Shown here piece after piece: positions 28,990 through 36,968 of a stretch of 64,000 nt of DNA (position 1 is the first letter of the stretch; every line of letters starts with the position of its first letter). Origin of the DNA: Mesorhizobium sp. 65-26 (GTDB taxonomy: Bacteria; Pseudomonadota; Alphaproteobacteria; Rhizobiales; Rhizobiaceae); NCBI GenBank assembly GCA_001899205.1, contig MKVL01000001.1:62001-126000 (forward strand), in the 5' to 3' direction. Under the pieces are notes generated by a model. That model was not told the origin of the DNA. It made no database searches and saw only the letters and a program-made list of their open reading frames with translations. A program made the position numbers and the translations under genes.

Positions 28990-29448
28990 TCAGTGGTTCT
29001 GGTAGATGCCGACGATCCGGTTCTGCTCGATGATGTTGCCGGCGTATTTCTGCAGGAACTCTTCCCTGTTGGGCGTGCCCTCGACCTTGGTGTCCAGCGC
29101 ATAGACCCAGAAATAGTAGTGATGCTCGCCATGGCCCGCGGGCGGCTGGGGGCCGTAATATTGCATGTGGCCGGCGCCGTTGGGGCCGACGCGGAACTTT
29201 TCCTGCGCGTCCGAAAGGTCTGTCGTCGACGGATCGATGCCGTACACCACCCAGTGCGTAAAGCCGTTGGCCAGGGGCGCGTCCGGATCGTGGCAGATCA
29301 CCGCGAGCTCCTTCGTGCCGGCCGGGACGCCGCTGACCGTGAGTTTCGGCAGGACGTTGCCCTTGTCGCCGGCGTGCTCGTCGCGGAGCTTCCCAAGCGG
29401 CTGGAAATCCGACGAGGTAATCTTGAGGTCCTTGATGTTCAGGGGCAT
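28990..29448 (-). CDS. YbhB/YbcL family (PEBP-like) protein
   Basis: A 152-residue cytoplasmic protein of the phosphatidylethanolamine-binding-protein fold: AVICHDPDAPLANGFTHWVVYGI and GPQPPAGHGEHHYYFWVYAL are the two conserved PEBP anion-pocket segments. No signal peptide. The ATG at 29448 follows GGAAG. It lies between the DUF1185 gene and HMPDdc inside the B6 ring-degradation operon, yet no step of the known pathway requires it. It could bind a pathway intermediate or act as a chaperone or regulator; nothing in the sequence decides. Confidence 0.88.
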   Translation of the reverse strand: MPLNIKDLKITSSDFQPLGKLRDEHAGDKGNVLPKLTVSGVPAGTKELAVICHDPDAPLANGFTHWVVYGIDPSTTDLSDAQEKFRVGPNGAGHMQYYGPQPPAGHGEHHYYFWVYALDTKVEGTPNREEFLQKYAGNIIEQNRIVGIYQNH

Positions 29449-29479
29449 GAAAATCTTCCTTACAGAAACGTCAATCGAA

Positions 29480-30070
29480 CTAGACGGCGGTTTCGAGGTC
29501 GGCGACCGTCTTGCCGCCGACGCGCTGGTGCACACGCGAACCGGAGGCGACCGCGACACAGATCAGCAGCTCGTCCGGGCGTGGGCCATCCGGCACCGAG
29601 AAGGTGACGGCATCATAGTGCGAGCGGATGTAGAGCTCGTCCTTGTGGGCGAGCGGAATATCGATAGCCGTGCCGGCCGCCGCAACCTTGCTGGCGGACG
29701 ATATCCAGGCCTTGCCGCCACCCACCTGCTGGCGAAGCGGATCGCCGAACACCGTGGTGATGCAGGCGACGACATGTTCCTGTTCGCCGGCCGTGCCGGC
29801 GATGCCGCCCTTGCCGTAGCTCTCGACCGGTCGGTTGCCCAGCAGCGCCACGGCGCGTTCGCCGAGCGCGTGGCCAATGGCCGGGCTGGGCTTCGTCAGC
29901 TCCGACAGGTCGGCCACGAACTTGCCGGCGTAAGGATTGCGTATGACGACGCCAACCGCGACCTTGATGAGGCTGTCGCCCGGCTTTCCGCCGTCATGCC
30001 GGATCTCATGAACGGTGGAAAACCAACCCCGCACATCATAGTTTTTTTCAACTTCCACCGAATGATCCAT
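29480..30070 (-). CDS. DUF1185 (amino acid synthesis-like) family protein
   Basis: A 196-residue protein of the DUF1185/AA_synth family, seen in EIRHDGGKP, VAVGVVIRNPYAGKFVADLSEL, GIAGTAGEQEHVVACITTVFG and LAHKDELYIRSHYDAVTF. The family is common in catabolic operons of rhizobia and its reaction has not been established to my knowledge. Located between the MHPC oxygenase and YbhB-like genes; no step of the published B6 pathway is missing, so its role is accessory. Spacing to neighbours is short (31 and 67 bp), indicating the same transcript. Confidence 0.85.
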   Translation of the reverse strand: MDHSVEVEKNYDVRGWFSTVHEIRHDGGKPGDSLIKVAVGVVIRNPYAGKFVADLSELTKPSPAIGHALGERAVALLGNRPVESYGKGGIAGTAGEQEHVVACITTVFGDPLRQQVGGGKAWISSASKVAAAGTAIDIPLAHKDELYIRSHYDAVTFSVPDGPRPDELLICVAVASGSRVHQRVGGKTVADLETAV

Positions 30071-30137
30071 TCCCGTCTCCCGAGGAGAGCGCGACTTTTG
30101 TCGCGCCTATTGATTTTCTTGCCCGGTTTGCCCGGCT

Positions 30138-31277
30138 TTACTGCGGCCACGAAAAGACGCGGCGCAGCGGGTCGTATCGCGCTGCCTCCAGCGCGGCCGG
30201 CGTGAACATGTTGCCCTTCGAAAGCGAGCGGTTCGCGGCGTAATCGCCGGAAAGGGCCTGGCAGCGATCGGTGATCGGGCGGATGCGCTTCTCCCATGCG
30301 ACAAGCGCGTCCTCGACCGAAGAACCTGCCTCCAGGTCCTGCGACAGGCTGAAGGCGTTGACCATCGCGCAGCCGGCGCCCTGGGCAAGGGCCGGACACA
30401 TGGCATGCGCGGCATCGCCCACGAGGGCGACCTTGCCTCTCGTCCAACTGTCCAGCTTGGTCGTCTCGTACTTGTCGTAGCGCGCGGTCTTCAGCTTCGC
30501 CGCCTCGACCAGGCACGGCTCCAGGAAAGGGAACATCTCGACCCAGACCTCGAGATCGATCGGGACGCTCGACCCGCGTGGATCGGCGGCTGGAGCCATG
30601 AGGCCAAGATAGAGCTCGTTCTCGTTGCAGGGCGAGTAGAGGATACGCTGGACGCGCGGCCAGAAGTTCCACATGTCGATGGTGTTGTCCCACTCGCCGT
30701 GGCCGAGTTCCTTCTTCTTGCGCGGAACGATCAGCCGGATGAGTCCGTCTTTCGAAATCCACCGATCCTGCTTGAAACCGATGGAATCCCTGACCTTGGA
30801 ACCGACACCGTCGGCGCCGACGATCAGGTCGGCTTCGAGAACCTCGCCGGTCTGGAGGGTCAGGCGGCCCTCGGGGTCGGCGGCGACCGCTTCCGAATTG
30901 ACTGATATGTCGACACCCAGCGCGCGGGCGCGGTTGACCAGCGCGTCATGCAGGTGGCTGCGGGTCATGATGCGCCAGGGGAGGCCGTTGAACGTCTCCT
31001 TGGAGACGGACTTGTTGTGCATCCAGGTCTCGTAGGTCGGAGGCGTGTGCGACCCCTGGAGAACCTCGTCCAGCGCGCCCAGCCCTTCGAGGACGCGAAG
31101 GCCGTTGTGCCAGAGATAGATGCCTGCGCCGAATGCCCGCAGTTCGGAGCTTTTTTCGTGCAGTCTGACGTCCCAGCCGTTCTGCCGCAGGGCGATGGCG
31201 GCTGTCAGGCCGGCAAAGCCGCCGCCGGCGACTTCGGCACGACGCGCTTTGCCCGGGGTTTTGTTTACATTGGCCAT
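30138..31277 (-). CDS. 2-Methyl-3-hydroxypyridine-5-carboxylate oxygenase (MHPCO)
   Basis: A 379-residue FAD-dependent monooxygenase of the para-hydroxybenzoate hydroxylase class: N-terminal AEVAGGGFAGLTAAIALRQNG, DLIVGADGVGSKVRDSI, and the FAD motif KVALVGDAAHAMCPALAQGAG. It inserts both oxygen atoms of O2 and opens the pyridine ring, giving (E)-2-(acetamidomethylene)succinate. Length, the N-terminus MANVNKTPGKARR and the whole sequence agree closely with the structurally studied M. loti protein, so this is one of the firmest calls in the window. Generic labels such as salicylate hydroxylase would be wrong. Confidence 0.95.
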   Translation of the reverse strand: MANVNKTPGKARRAEVAGGGFAGLTAAIALRQNGWDVRLHEKSSELRAFGAGIYLWHNGLRVLEGLGALDEVLQGSHTPPTYETWMHNKSVSKETFNGLPWRIMTRSHLHDALVNRARALGVDISVNSEAVAADPEGRLTLQTGEVLEADLIVGADGVGSKVRDSIGFKQDRWISKDGLIRLIVPRKKKELGHGEWDNTIDMWNFWPRVQRILYSPCNENELYLGLMAPAADPRGSSVPIDLEVWVEMFPFLEPCLVEAAKLKTARYDKYETTKLDSWTRGKVALVGDAAHAMCPALAQGAGCAMVNAFSLSQDLEAGSSVEDALVAWEKRIRPITDRCQALSGDYAANRSLSKGNMFTPAALEAARYDPLRRVFSWPQ

Positions 31278-31320
31278 TTTCTATCCTGCTGCTGCGTACA
31301 AGAAGACGGCGTGGAAGCCG

Positions 31321-32151
31321 TCAGGCGTCGATGAAATTGGTGATGGCTTTCAGGGTGATCTCCGGAGAGACCTCGTTGACGTAATGGTCGGCGCCGGGGA
31401 CGACGACGACGGGCAGGTCGGGCCGCAGCCGGCTGGTCTTTGCCAGCGCCTCCGCCGAAACCAGCTTGCTCTGTTCGCCGCGCACGATGAGGACGGGCTT
31501 CGTCACGTCGCGATAGGCCTGTGAGAGATCCGCGCGCAGGCCCCTGGCGGTCTGGGCCATCGCCGTCGGCGACGCCAGCGGGCGCAGTCCGCCCTCGACC
31601 GGCCTGTAGCCGCTCTCGGCCCTGATCCTGATGGCGTCGGCGGGAATGTTGGGATAGCGGCCCGCGAGATATGCCTGGACGGCTTCGACATCCCTGAAAA
31701 CCTGGTCCCCGGCATTCACCCGGCTCTCCAGGGCGTCAAGTGCGTCGGTCTCGATATAGGGCGTGAAGTCGATTGCTATAACCGACCGCACCAGGTCCGG
31801 GTTTCTCGCCGCCGCGGTGACGGAATTCCTCGCGCCGAGCGAATGCCCGACGAGGATGGCGGGGCCCCGGTCGAGCGTGCGTATGAGATGGGCGATGTCG
31901 TCCGCGTAGTCGTTCGCCTCATAGCCGCTTTCCGGCTTGTCGCTCAGGCCGTGGCCGCGCTGGTCGACCGCTATCGTCGTGAAGCGATCCGAGAGCCTTG
32001 CCATCAGCGGTGCGAAAACCGCGGAGTTGGAGGTGATGCCATGGAAGAACAGCATCAGCGGGCCGTTGCCCGTCTGACGGACATTCAGGGAGATGCGATC
32101 CGTGTCGATGCGTCGCGAGCTCGGCCGACCGGAAAGCACGTCTGTCGCCAT
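31321..32151 (-). CDS. (E)-2-(acetamidomethylene)succinate hydrolase (AAMS amidohydrolase)
   Basis: A 276-residue alpha/beta hydrolase: oxyanion-side FFHGITSNSAVF, nucleophile elbow LVGHSLGARNS, acid region VIAIDFTPYIETD, and the catalytic His in VVPGADHYVNEV. It catalyses the last pathway step, hydrolysing the ring-opening product to succinic semialdehyde, acetate, ammonia and CO2. It is the first gene of the operon running leftwards to 22714, facing the divergent GntR gene across a 187-bp control region. Sequence matches the M. loti enzyme of known structure. Confidence 0.93.
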   Translation of the reverse strand: MATDVLSGRPSSRRIDTDRISLNVRQTGNGPLMLFFHGITSNSAVFAPLMARLSDRFTTIAVDQRGHGLSDKPESGYEANDYADDIAHLIRTLDRGPAILVGHSLGARNSVTAAARNPDLVRSVIAIDFTPYIETDALDALESRVNAGDQVFRDVEAVQAYLAGRYPNIPADAIRIRAESGYRPVEGGLRPLASPTAMAQTARGLRADLSQAYRDVTKPVLIVRGEQSKLVSAEALAKTSRLRPDLPVVVVPGADHYVNEVSPEITLKAITNFIDA

Positions 32152-32219
32152 GTCTAGGGATCCTCACCTGCTGCTCGTCTGTCGCAAGAGGATCATACAA
32201 TCACGGGGTCCGTCAACAG

Positions 32220-32258
32220 GATTGTCTGACATTCTTGCAATCTTCAGAATTGACAATC
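32220..32258. promoter_or_regulatory. Candidate GntR operator between the B6 operon and its regulator
   Basis: TGTCTGACA at 32223-32231 is a perfect odd palindrome within ATTGTCTGACATT. A wider exact inverted pair, GATTGTC (32220-32226) and GACAATC (32252-32258), flanks it with the centre between. TTGACA at 32250-32255 could be a -35 for the plus-strand GntR gene, though I see no convincing -10 at normal spacing. FCD-type GntR proteins bind short palindromes in divergent regions like this; binding by the adjacent protein is inference. Confidence 0.5.
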
Positions 32259-32338
32259 TGGCTGTTCCTGCTGTCCAATATCCTTGGCGTCGCCTATGAT
32301 GCGCTGGATTGTGACCCATAGCCCATGAGACGTGACCG

Positions 32339-33010
32339 ATGCGGCCCGATCTGAATTTGCGGATTTCGCCACGAACAGTGCAGCAGGAGACTGTCGACAA
32401 GCTGCGGCTCGCCATCCTGTCCGGCCTGTTCCAGCCGGGAAGCCGCCTCATCGAAAGCCAGTTGTGCACGCAGCTGGGCGTCAGTCGCCCCTCGCTGAGG
32501 GAGGCATTGCGCAGTCTCGAGGCCGAGCGCCTGATCGAGATCGTGCCCAATCGCGGGCCAGCGATACCGGCGCTCTCATGGGAAGAGGCGACGGCGATCT
32601 ACGAGGTGCGGGAGCTGGTGGAAGTCGAGGCAGCCGGACGGTGCGCGTCGAGAATTCCGGCGGAACAGTTGCGGGAGCTCGAGAAATCCCTGTCCGCCTT
32701 CGAAGAGGCGGCCTCCAGCAATGACAGCCTTGCGCAGGTCATGACCGCGGCCGACTTCTATTCGATCATCCTGGCCAACTGCGGCAACCCCATCCTCGAG
32801 GAGGTCCATCGCGGCCTTGTGGCCAGGATCAGCTTCTTTCGAGGAAGGTCGATGTCTCTCAAGGGCAGGGCGCAAAGCAGCCTGGCGGAGATGCGGGAGA
32901 TATATGAATCGATCGCCGCCGGCGACGAGAAGGCCGCCCGAAAGGCGTCGAAAAGACACCTTCTGAAGGCGAAGGCGGCGGCCAAGATATCCATGGACAG
33001 CGGGGTCTAG
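32339..33010 (+). CDS. GntR family (FCD) transcriptional regulator of the B6 genes
   Basis: A 223-residue GntR/FadR-type regulator. The winged helix covers about residues 10-75 (VDKLRLAILSGLFQPGSRLIESQLCTQ, RPSLREALRSLEAERLIE), followed by the all-helical FCD ligand domain (EATAIYEVRELVEVEAAG, ADFYSIILANCGNPILEEV). It is divergent from the AAMS hydrolase operon and upstream of the pyridoxine oxidase gene, so it probably represses both directions until a B6 compound or intermediate binds. The effector is not known from the sequence. Confidence 0.88.
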   Translation: MRPDLNLRISPRTVQQETVDKLRLAILSGLFQPGSRLIESQLCTQLGVSRPSLREALRSLEAERLIEIVPNRGPAIPALSWEEATAIYEVRELVEVEAAGRCASRIPAEQLRELEKSLSAFEEAASSNDSLAQVMTAADFYSIILANCGNPILEEVHRGLVARISFFRGRSMSLKGRAQSSLAEMREIYESIAAGDEKAARKASKRHLLKAKAAAKISMDSGV

Positions 33011-33159
33011 GTTTCGAAGCTGGACTACCGTCCGGGAACCGAAATCCTTGATGACGTCTGGGCTTCCATGACGTTTGGGATTGGGTAGCCGCCGAACGTG
33101 GATCGGCGCGCTGGCGCTTTGCCGTGCCGCTGTCGAAGGCAAGAGCGATGGGAGTGACG

Positions 33160-34719
33160 ATGACCGGGGTGAAGGTGGAGCGCGAACCGAATGCCGACGT
33201 CGTCATCGTCGGCGGCGGCTCGGCTGGCGCGTTGCTTGCAGCGCGGCTGAGCGAGGAACCGGCCCGCCGCGTACTGCTGATCGAGGCGGGCGGGGAGGCG
33301 AAAGATCCGGACATCTGGAACCCCGCCGCCTGGCCGGCGCTCCAGGGTCGCAGCTACGACTGGGACTATCACACGGAGCCGCAGGTCGGCACGGCGGGCA
33401 GGGTGCATCGGTGGGCGCGCGGTCGGTTGGTCGGCGGCTCGAGCTGCCTGCACGCGATGGGCTACATGCGCGGCCATCCGTCGGATTTCCAGGCGTGGGT
33501 CGAGGCGACCGGCGACAGCCGGTGGAGTTGGGATAGCCTGCTGCCCGCGTTCCAGGCGCTTGAGGATCACCCGCTCGGCGGCAATGGCCTTTACGGCAGG
33601 GGCGGGCCGATGCCCGTCTATCTGCCGGGCGACGAAGTAAGCCCGGTCGCGCGCGCCTACATAGAGGCCGGCGCATCCCTGGGGTTGCCGCGCCTCGAAG
33701 GCCACAATAGCGGGCAGATGATCGGCGTTACCCCGAACTCGCTCAACATTCGCGACGGGCGGCGGGTCACCGTGGCCGATGCATGGCTCACGCCGGCTGT
33801 TCGAAGCCGTCCGAACCTGACGATCCTGGGAGAAACGCGGGTGCGGCGGCTTGTCGTTAACGCCAACCATGTTCGCGGCCTCGAAATCGTGCGGCGGGAC
33901 GGTAGCCCTGCGCAGGTCCTTGCGGATCAAGTGGTGCTATGCGCCGGCGCGCTGGAGACGCCGGCCTTGCTGATGCGCTCCGGCATCGGCCCCGAGCACA
34001 CACTCGACGCCGCTGGTGTCGCTTGCCTGATCGATGTGCCGGAAATCGGTCGCAACGTTCAGGACCATCTGCTGGGAGCGGGCAATCTCTATGCGGCCCG
34101 CAGGCCCGTTCCACCGTCGCGCCTCCAGCATTCCGAGTCGATGGCCTACATGCGCGCCGGCAGCTTCACTGCTGGAGGCCAGCCCGAGATCGTCGTCGGC
34201 TGCGGCGTCGCCCCGATCGTCTCCGAGTGCTTCCAGGCGCCGGCGGCCGGCTCGGCCTACTCGTTGCTGTTCGGAATCACGCATCCGACGAGCCGCGGCA
34301 GCCTGCGCATCAGCGGACCGGAACTCGGCGACCGCCTGATCATCGATCCCGCCTATCTACAAACCGGCCGCGACAGGGACTTGTTTCGTCGAGCCCTGGA
34401 AGCAGCAAGAGAGATCGGGCATCGGGAAGAACTCGCCGATTGGAGGGAGCGCGAACTGCTACCCGGTCCCCTGAACGGTGAGGCGGAGATCGACAGTTTC
34501 ATAGCGCGGTCGGTCATCACCCATCATCACCCCTGCGGCACCTGCAGGATGGGCAAGGACACGGACGCCCCGGTCGATGCGAATCTTCGGTTCAAGGCGC
34601 TCGACAATCTCTTCATCGTCGACGCTTCGGTTCTGCCCAGTCTTACAGCGGGACCGATTCACGCGGCGGTTCTGGCTGTTGCCGAGAGCTTCGCCCGGTG
34701 GATGACTGCCGCGGATTGA
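33160..34719 (+). CDS. Pyridoxine 4-oxidase (GMC oxidoreductase, FAD)
   Basis: A 519-residue GMC flavoprotein oxidising pyridoxine with O2 to pyridoxal and H2O2, the entry step of the pathway. FAD motif DVVIVGGGSAGALLAARLSEE, GRLVGGSSCLHAMGYMRG, GMC signature GALETPALLMRSGIGPE and the catalytic C-terminus ITHHHPCGTCRMG. It matches the M. loti oxidase from its N-terminus MTGVKVEREPNAD onwards. The ATG at 33160 has GGGAGTGA upstream; the GTG at 33124 would add 12 unrelated residues. It lies about 150 bp after the GntR gene on the same strand. Confidence 0.93.
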   Translation: MTGVKVEREPNADVVIVGGGSAGALLAARLSEEPARRVLLIEAGGEAKDPDIWNPAAWPALQGRSYDWDYHTEPQVGTAGRVHRWARGRLVGGSSCLHAMGYMRGHPSDFQAWVEATGDSRWSWDSLLPAFQALEDHPLGGNGLYGRGGPMPVYLPGDEVSPVARAYIEAGASLGLPRLEGHNSGQMIGVTPNSLNIRDGRRVTVADAWLTPAVRSRPNLTILGETRVRRLVVNANHVRGLEIVRRDGSPAQVLADQVVLCAGALETPALLMRSGIGPEHTLDAAGVACLIDVPEIGRNVQDHLLGAGNLYAARRPVPPSRLQHSESMAYMRAGSFTAGGQPEIVVGCGVAPIVSECFQAPAAGSAYSLLFGITHPTSRGSLRISGPELGDRLIIDPAYLQTGRDRDLFRRALEAAREIGHREELADWRERELLPGPLNGEAEIDSFIARSVITHHHPCGTCRMGKDTDAPVDANLRFKALDNLFIVDASVLPSLTAGPIHAAVLAVAESFARWMTAAD

Positions 34720-34728
34720 GGTTCTGGC

Positions 34729-34803
34729 GTCGTCGCCCAGGCGGCCGGCAAGCCCGCGACAGTCATAGGGCGCCGTGCCCCACCGGCCACTGCGGCTGAG
34801 TGA
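34729..34803 (+). pseudogene. 3' remnant of an SsuE/MsuE-type FMN reductase gene
   Basis: These 75 bp read in frame as VVAQAAGKPATVIGRRAPP...AAE-stop, which parallels the C-terminus of the intact FMN reductase at 13941-14501 (VAQAVGEAATVIGRRAPL...AAE-stop). By hand alignment about 80% of bases agree, so it is a diverged homologue, not a recent copy. No 5' part exists: the sequence directly upstream is the end of the pyridoxine oxidase gene. The intact gene and this fragment bracket the entire B6 block. Confidence 0.7.
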
Positions 34804-34895
34804 GGCACACCTCGCAGGAGGTACCCGGTGGGCGCGTGCGCACCGACAAGGCGCAGTCCGTCTTGGCGCAGTTCGAGTCGCCGCCTCAGGAGACT

Positions 34896-35357
34896 TTATT
34901 TTGCCGGACCGGAGACGATGTAATACCCCTCGGACACGCTTTTGCCGCGCTTCGTCAGGGTCAGGCTGGCTGCATAATGCGCTTCGGCGTTTCCGGCATA
35001 GATGTCGTGCTGAACGACGCCGCCGGCCACATTTTCGGCGTTGTCGACAACATATTGAGCGTTAACAGAATTCTGCGCACAGTAAACTGTAACGAGCGGA
35101 TGGTCTGTTAGTTTGTGAACTGGAGCAACCGCATCTGGCTGTCCATTTGTCCCCTGACCCACCTGCCATATTCCTGAAGTAATCACCGATCCTTTTGGCA
35201 TATTGGCGACTGCTTGGTGCAAAAGTATTTCTAAAGCGGCTCTACTTGGTACTTGATTTCTTTGGGCGTGGTGATGATGCAGTTTCGCATATGCAGGCAT
35301 TGAAAAAAATGTAAGCGAGAAGAGAATGGCAGCAGCTTTAATCGATCGGGTCCCCAT
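34896..35357 (-). CDS. Small secreted protein of unknown function, AT-rich
   Basis: A 153-residue protein with a signal peptide (MGTRSIKAAAILFSLTFFSMPAYA) followed by a His-rich mature start (KLHHHHAQRNQ). A single Cys (VTVYCAQNS) and the end GYYIVSGPAK are visible; I do not recognise the family. The gene and its upstream region are strikingly AT-rich: three 60-base lines I counted are 40-48% GC in a surrounding of well over 60%. That suggests recent transfer. It lies between the ssuE remnant and the tRNA-Gln gene. The upstream 35358-35571 is also AT-rich and shows no gene. Confidence 0.7.
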   Translation of the reverse strand: MGTRSIKAAAILFSLTFFSMPAYAKLHHHHAQRNQVPSRAALEILLHQAVANMPKGSVITSGIWQVGQGTNGQPDAVAPVHKLTDHPLVTVYCAQNSVNAQYVVDNAENVAGGVVQHDIYAGNAEAHYAASLTLTKRGKSVSEGYYIVSGPAK

Positions 35358-35571
35358 CTAGGCCTCCTATCCCAGAAATAGGTATTCATTAGGCACTCCT
35401 AAAATCTATGCTAAGGGCAGAAAATACAACGGCCTTCTACATGAAATCCGTACTGCACACGGAAATGTGAACAATAAAGCGTCGATAGGTTGAGGCTGGC
35501 ATGGCTACTCTCCAATAGATCGTCGAAATGAAAAGCTTTTCGCCGCAAGCCGGAGATGCTTTGAAAGAAAC

Positions 35572-35645
35572 TGGCTGGGGAACCTGGATTCGAACCAGGA
35601 CTAACGGAGTCAGAGTCCGTGGGTCTACCGTTAACCTATTCCCCA
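35572..35645 (-). tRNA. tRNA-Gln (anticodon CTG)
   Basis: The minus strand reads a full cloverleaf: acceptor TGGGGAA paired with TTCCCCA, discriminator G and encoded CCA at the 3' end (35574-35572). The anticodon arm is ACGGA-CTCTGAC-TCCGT, giving anticodon CUG, and the T-arm is CCTGG-TTCGAAT-CCAGG. The acceptor with a U1-A72 pair is typical of tRNA-Gln. Its 3' end points toward the accessory block, the usual orientation for an island insertion site. Confidence 0.95.
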
Positions 35646-35649
35646 GCAG

Positions 35650-35668
35650 GCGCGGTCATGAACCGCGC
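35650..35668 (-). terminator. Hairpin between the flippase-like gene and tRNA-Gln
   Basis: GCGCGGT (35650-35656) pairs exactly with ACCGCGC (35662-35668) around a 5-nt loop, just upstream of the tRNA and downstream of the minus-strand membrane-protein gene at 35780. No T-run follows. It may end the flippase-like transcript or separate it from the tRNA. Confidence 0.35.
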
Positions 35669-35779
35669 GGGCCGAGCGGCGAGCCGCTGTGAGCGCTGCC
35701 TTGTAGCCGTCACTGGAAAATAGTCAAGCCTGCTTGGCCATTCAACCGCAAGGTTTCTGATCGTTGGTCGGCGTGGCGT

Positions 35780-36712
35780 TCAACCACGGCTGCGGCTGAA
35801 CTGCGAACGCTCGAAAAACAGCACCACGCCCAGCCCGATGATCAATGGCGCGATCAGGTAGAACAGGCGGAACACCAGCAGCGCGGCGAGCACCGCGACC
35901 GGGTCCATGTCGGACATCCCAGCCAGGAACACCACTTCGAAGACGCCGAGGCCGCCTGGCGCGTGCGAGATCTGAGCGACCGAGAACGACACCAGGAACA
36001 CGCCGAGCACGACGAAATAGCCAGGGTTATGTGCGGCGGGCAGGGCGAAATAGATGATGGCGGCCGCCGCGATGAGCTCCACCGGCCCGATCAGCAATTG
36101 CCGGGCAACGATCGGCAACGCCGGGTAGTGGATCTGGAAGGAGCCGATCTTGAGCGGGCGCAGGTGCAGCCAACTGCCGAAGGCATAGGCGACAATCAGC
36201 AGCAGCATGGCGATGCCAGCCGCTTCGGAGAGGCCGTGATGCTCCATGCCCGAAAAGCGATCGAGGATCTGCGGTTCGAGCACCAGCACCAGCCCAAGCA
36301 TCAGGATGGTGGAGAGGATGAAGGTGATCCAGCAGATCGCCACCAGCACGCCGACATCCTGGCCGCTCAGGCCGCGCGTGCCGTAGGCGCGGTAGCGAAT
36401 CACCGCGCCCGAAAACACCGAGCCGCCGATGTTGTGCGACAGCGCATAGGTGGTGAAGGAGCACAGGGTGACGAATAGCCATGACACCCTCTTGCCGATG
36501 TGCAGCAGGGCGATGTGGTCGTAGCCGGCAAGCGCCGCATAGGCGAGCACCGAACTCAGCGCGGCGAGTATCCAGCCCTTGGCGGGGATCGCCGTGATGC
36601 CGTCCCAGACATCGTCCAGCGATACGCCGCGCAGCTCGTGCCAGAGGAGCAGGATCGAGAAGATGACCGCCGCGATGCCGACGACCGGCCAGAAGTAGCG
36701 CCTCCAGTTCAT
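35780..36712 (-). CDS. Flippase-like / lysylphosphatidylglycerol synthetase TM-domain membrane protein
   Basis: A 310-residue polytopic protein of the UPF0104/LPG_synthase_TM family, about eight hydrophobic segments, with ALSHNIGGSVFSGAVIRYRAYGTRGLSG and the C-terminal SFSVAQISHAPGGLGVFEVVFL characteristic of MprF-type flippase domains. The cytoplasmic aminoacyl-phospholipid synthase domain of full MprF is absent, so it may flip or transport a lipid on its own. Monocistronic, divergent from the Ppx/GppA gene; 36713-36968 between them holds promoters but no gene. Confidence 0.85.
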   Translation of the reverse strand: MNWRRYFWPVVGIAAVIFSILLLWHELRGVSLDDVWDGITAIPAKGWILAALSSVLAYAALAGYDHIALLHIGKRVSWLFVTLCSFTTYALSHNIGGSVFSGAVIRYRAYGTRGLSGQDVGVLVAICWITFILSTILMLGLVLVLEPQILDRFSGMEHHGLSEAAGIAMLLLIVAYAFGSWLHLRPLKIGSFQIHYPALPIVARQLLIGPVELIAAAAIIYFALPAAHNPGYFVVLGVFLVSFSVAQISHAPGGLGVFEVVFLAGMSDMDPVAVLAALLVFRLFYLIAPLIIGLGVVLFFERSQFSRSRG

Positions 36713-36968
36713 TGCCTTGCCGCCATGCGCTGCGATCCGTTCCTTTCTGCTGAGATCGGGGTGATTTAGGAACCCGCCCGTCTTTCAGCAATGCCTCATT
36801 GAAGCCGGCTATTCAACCGCCAAGACGGGTTGGCGGAGCCGCCGGCAAAATTCGCCGCACCCGCTCTTGGTGATACGGAACGGCGCTGCTAGTCTGTCGC
36901 CAACTTGAAACACACAGAGTGCCTGCTGCGTCCGTCCTCGGGTTCGCGCGGCGCCGGAAGGAACGACA

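Noticed and set aside
28072-29607. A 511-codon plus-strand frame opposite HMPDdc and YbhB
   Set aside because: Antisense shadow of well-supported genes.
30138-31277. Generic label salicylate hydroxylase or kynurenine monooxygenase
   Set aside because: Sequence and operon match the MHPC oxygenase much better.
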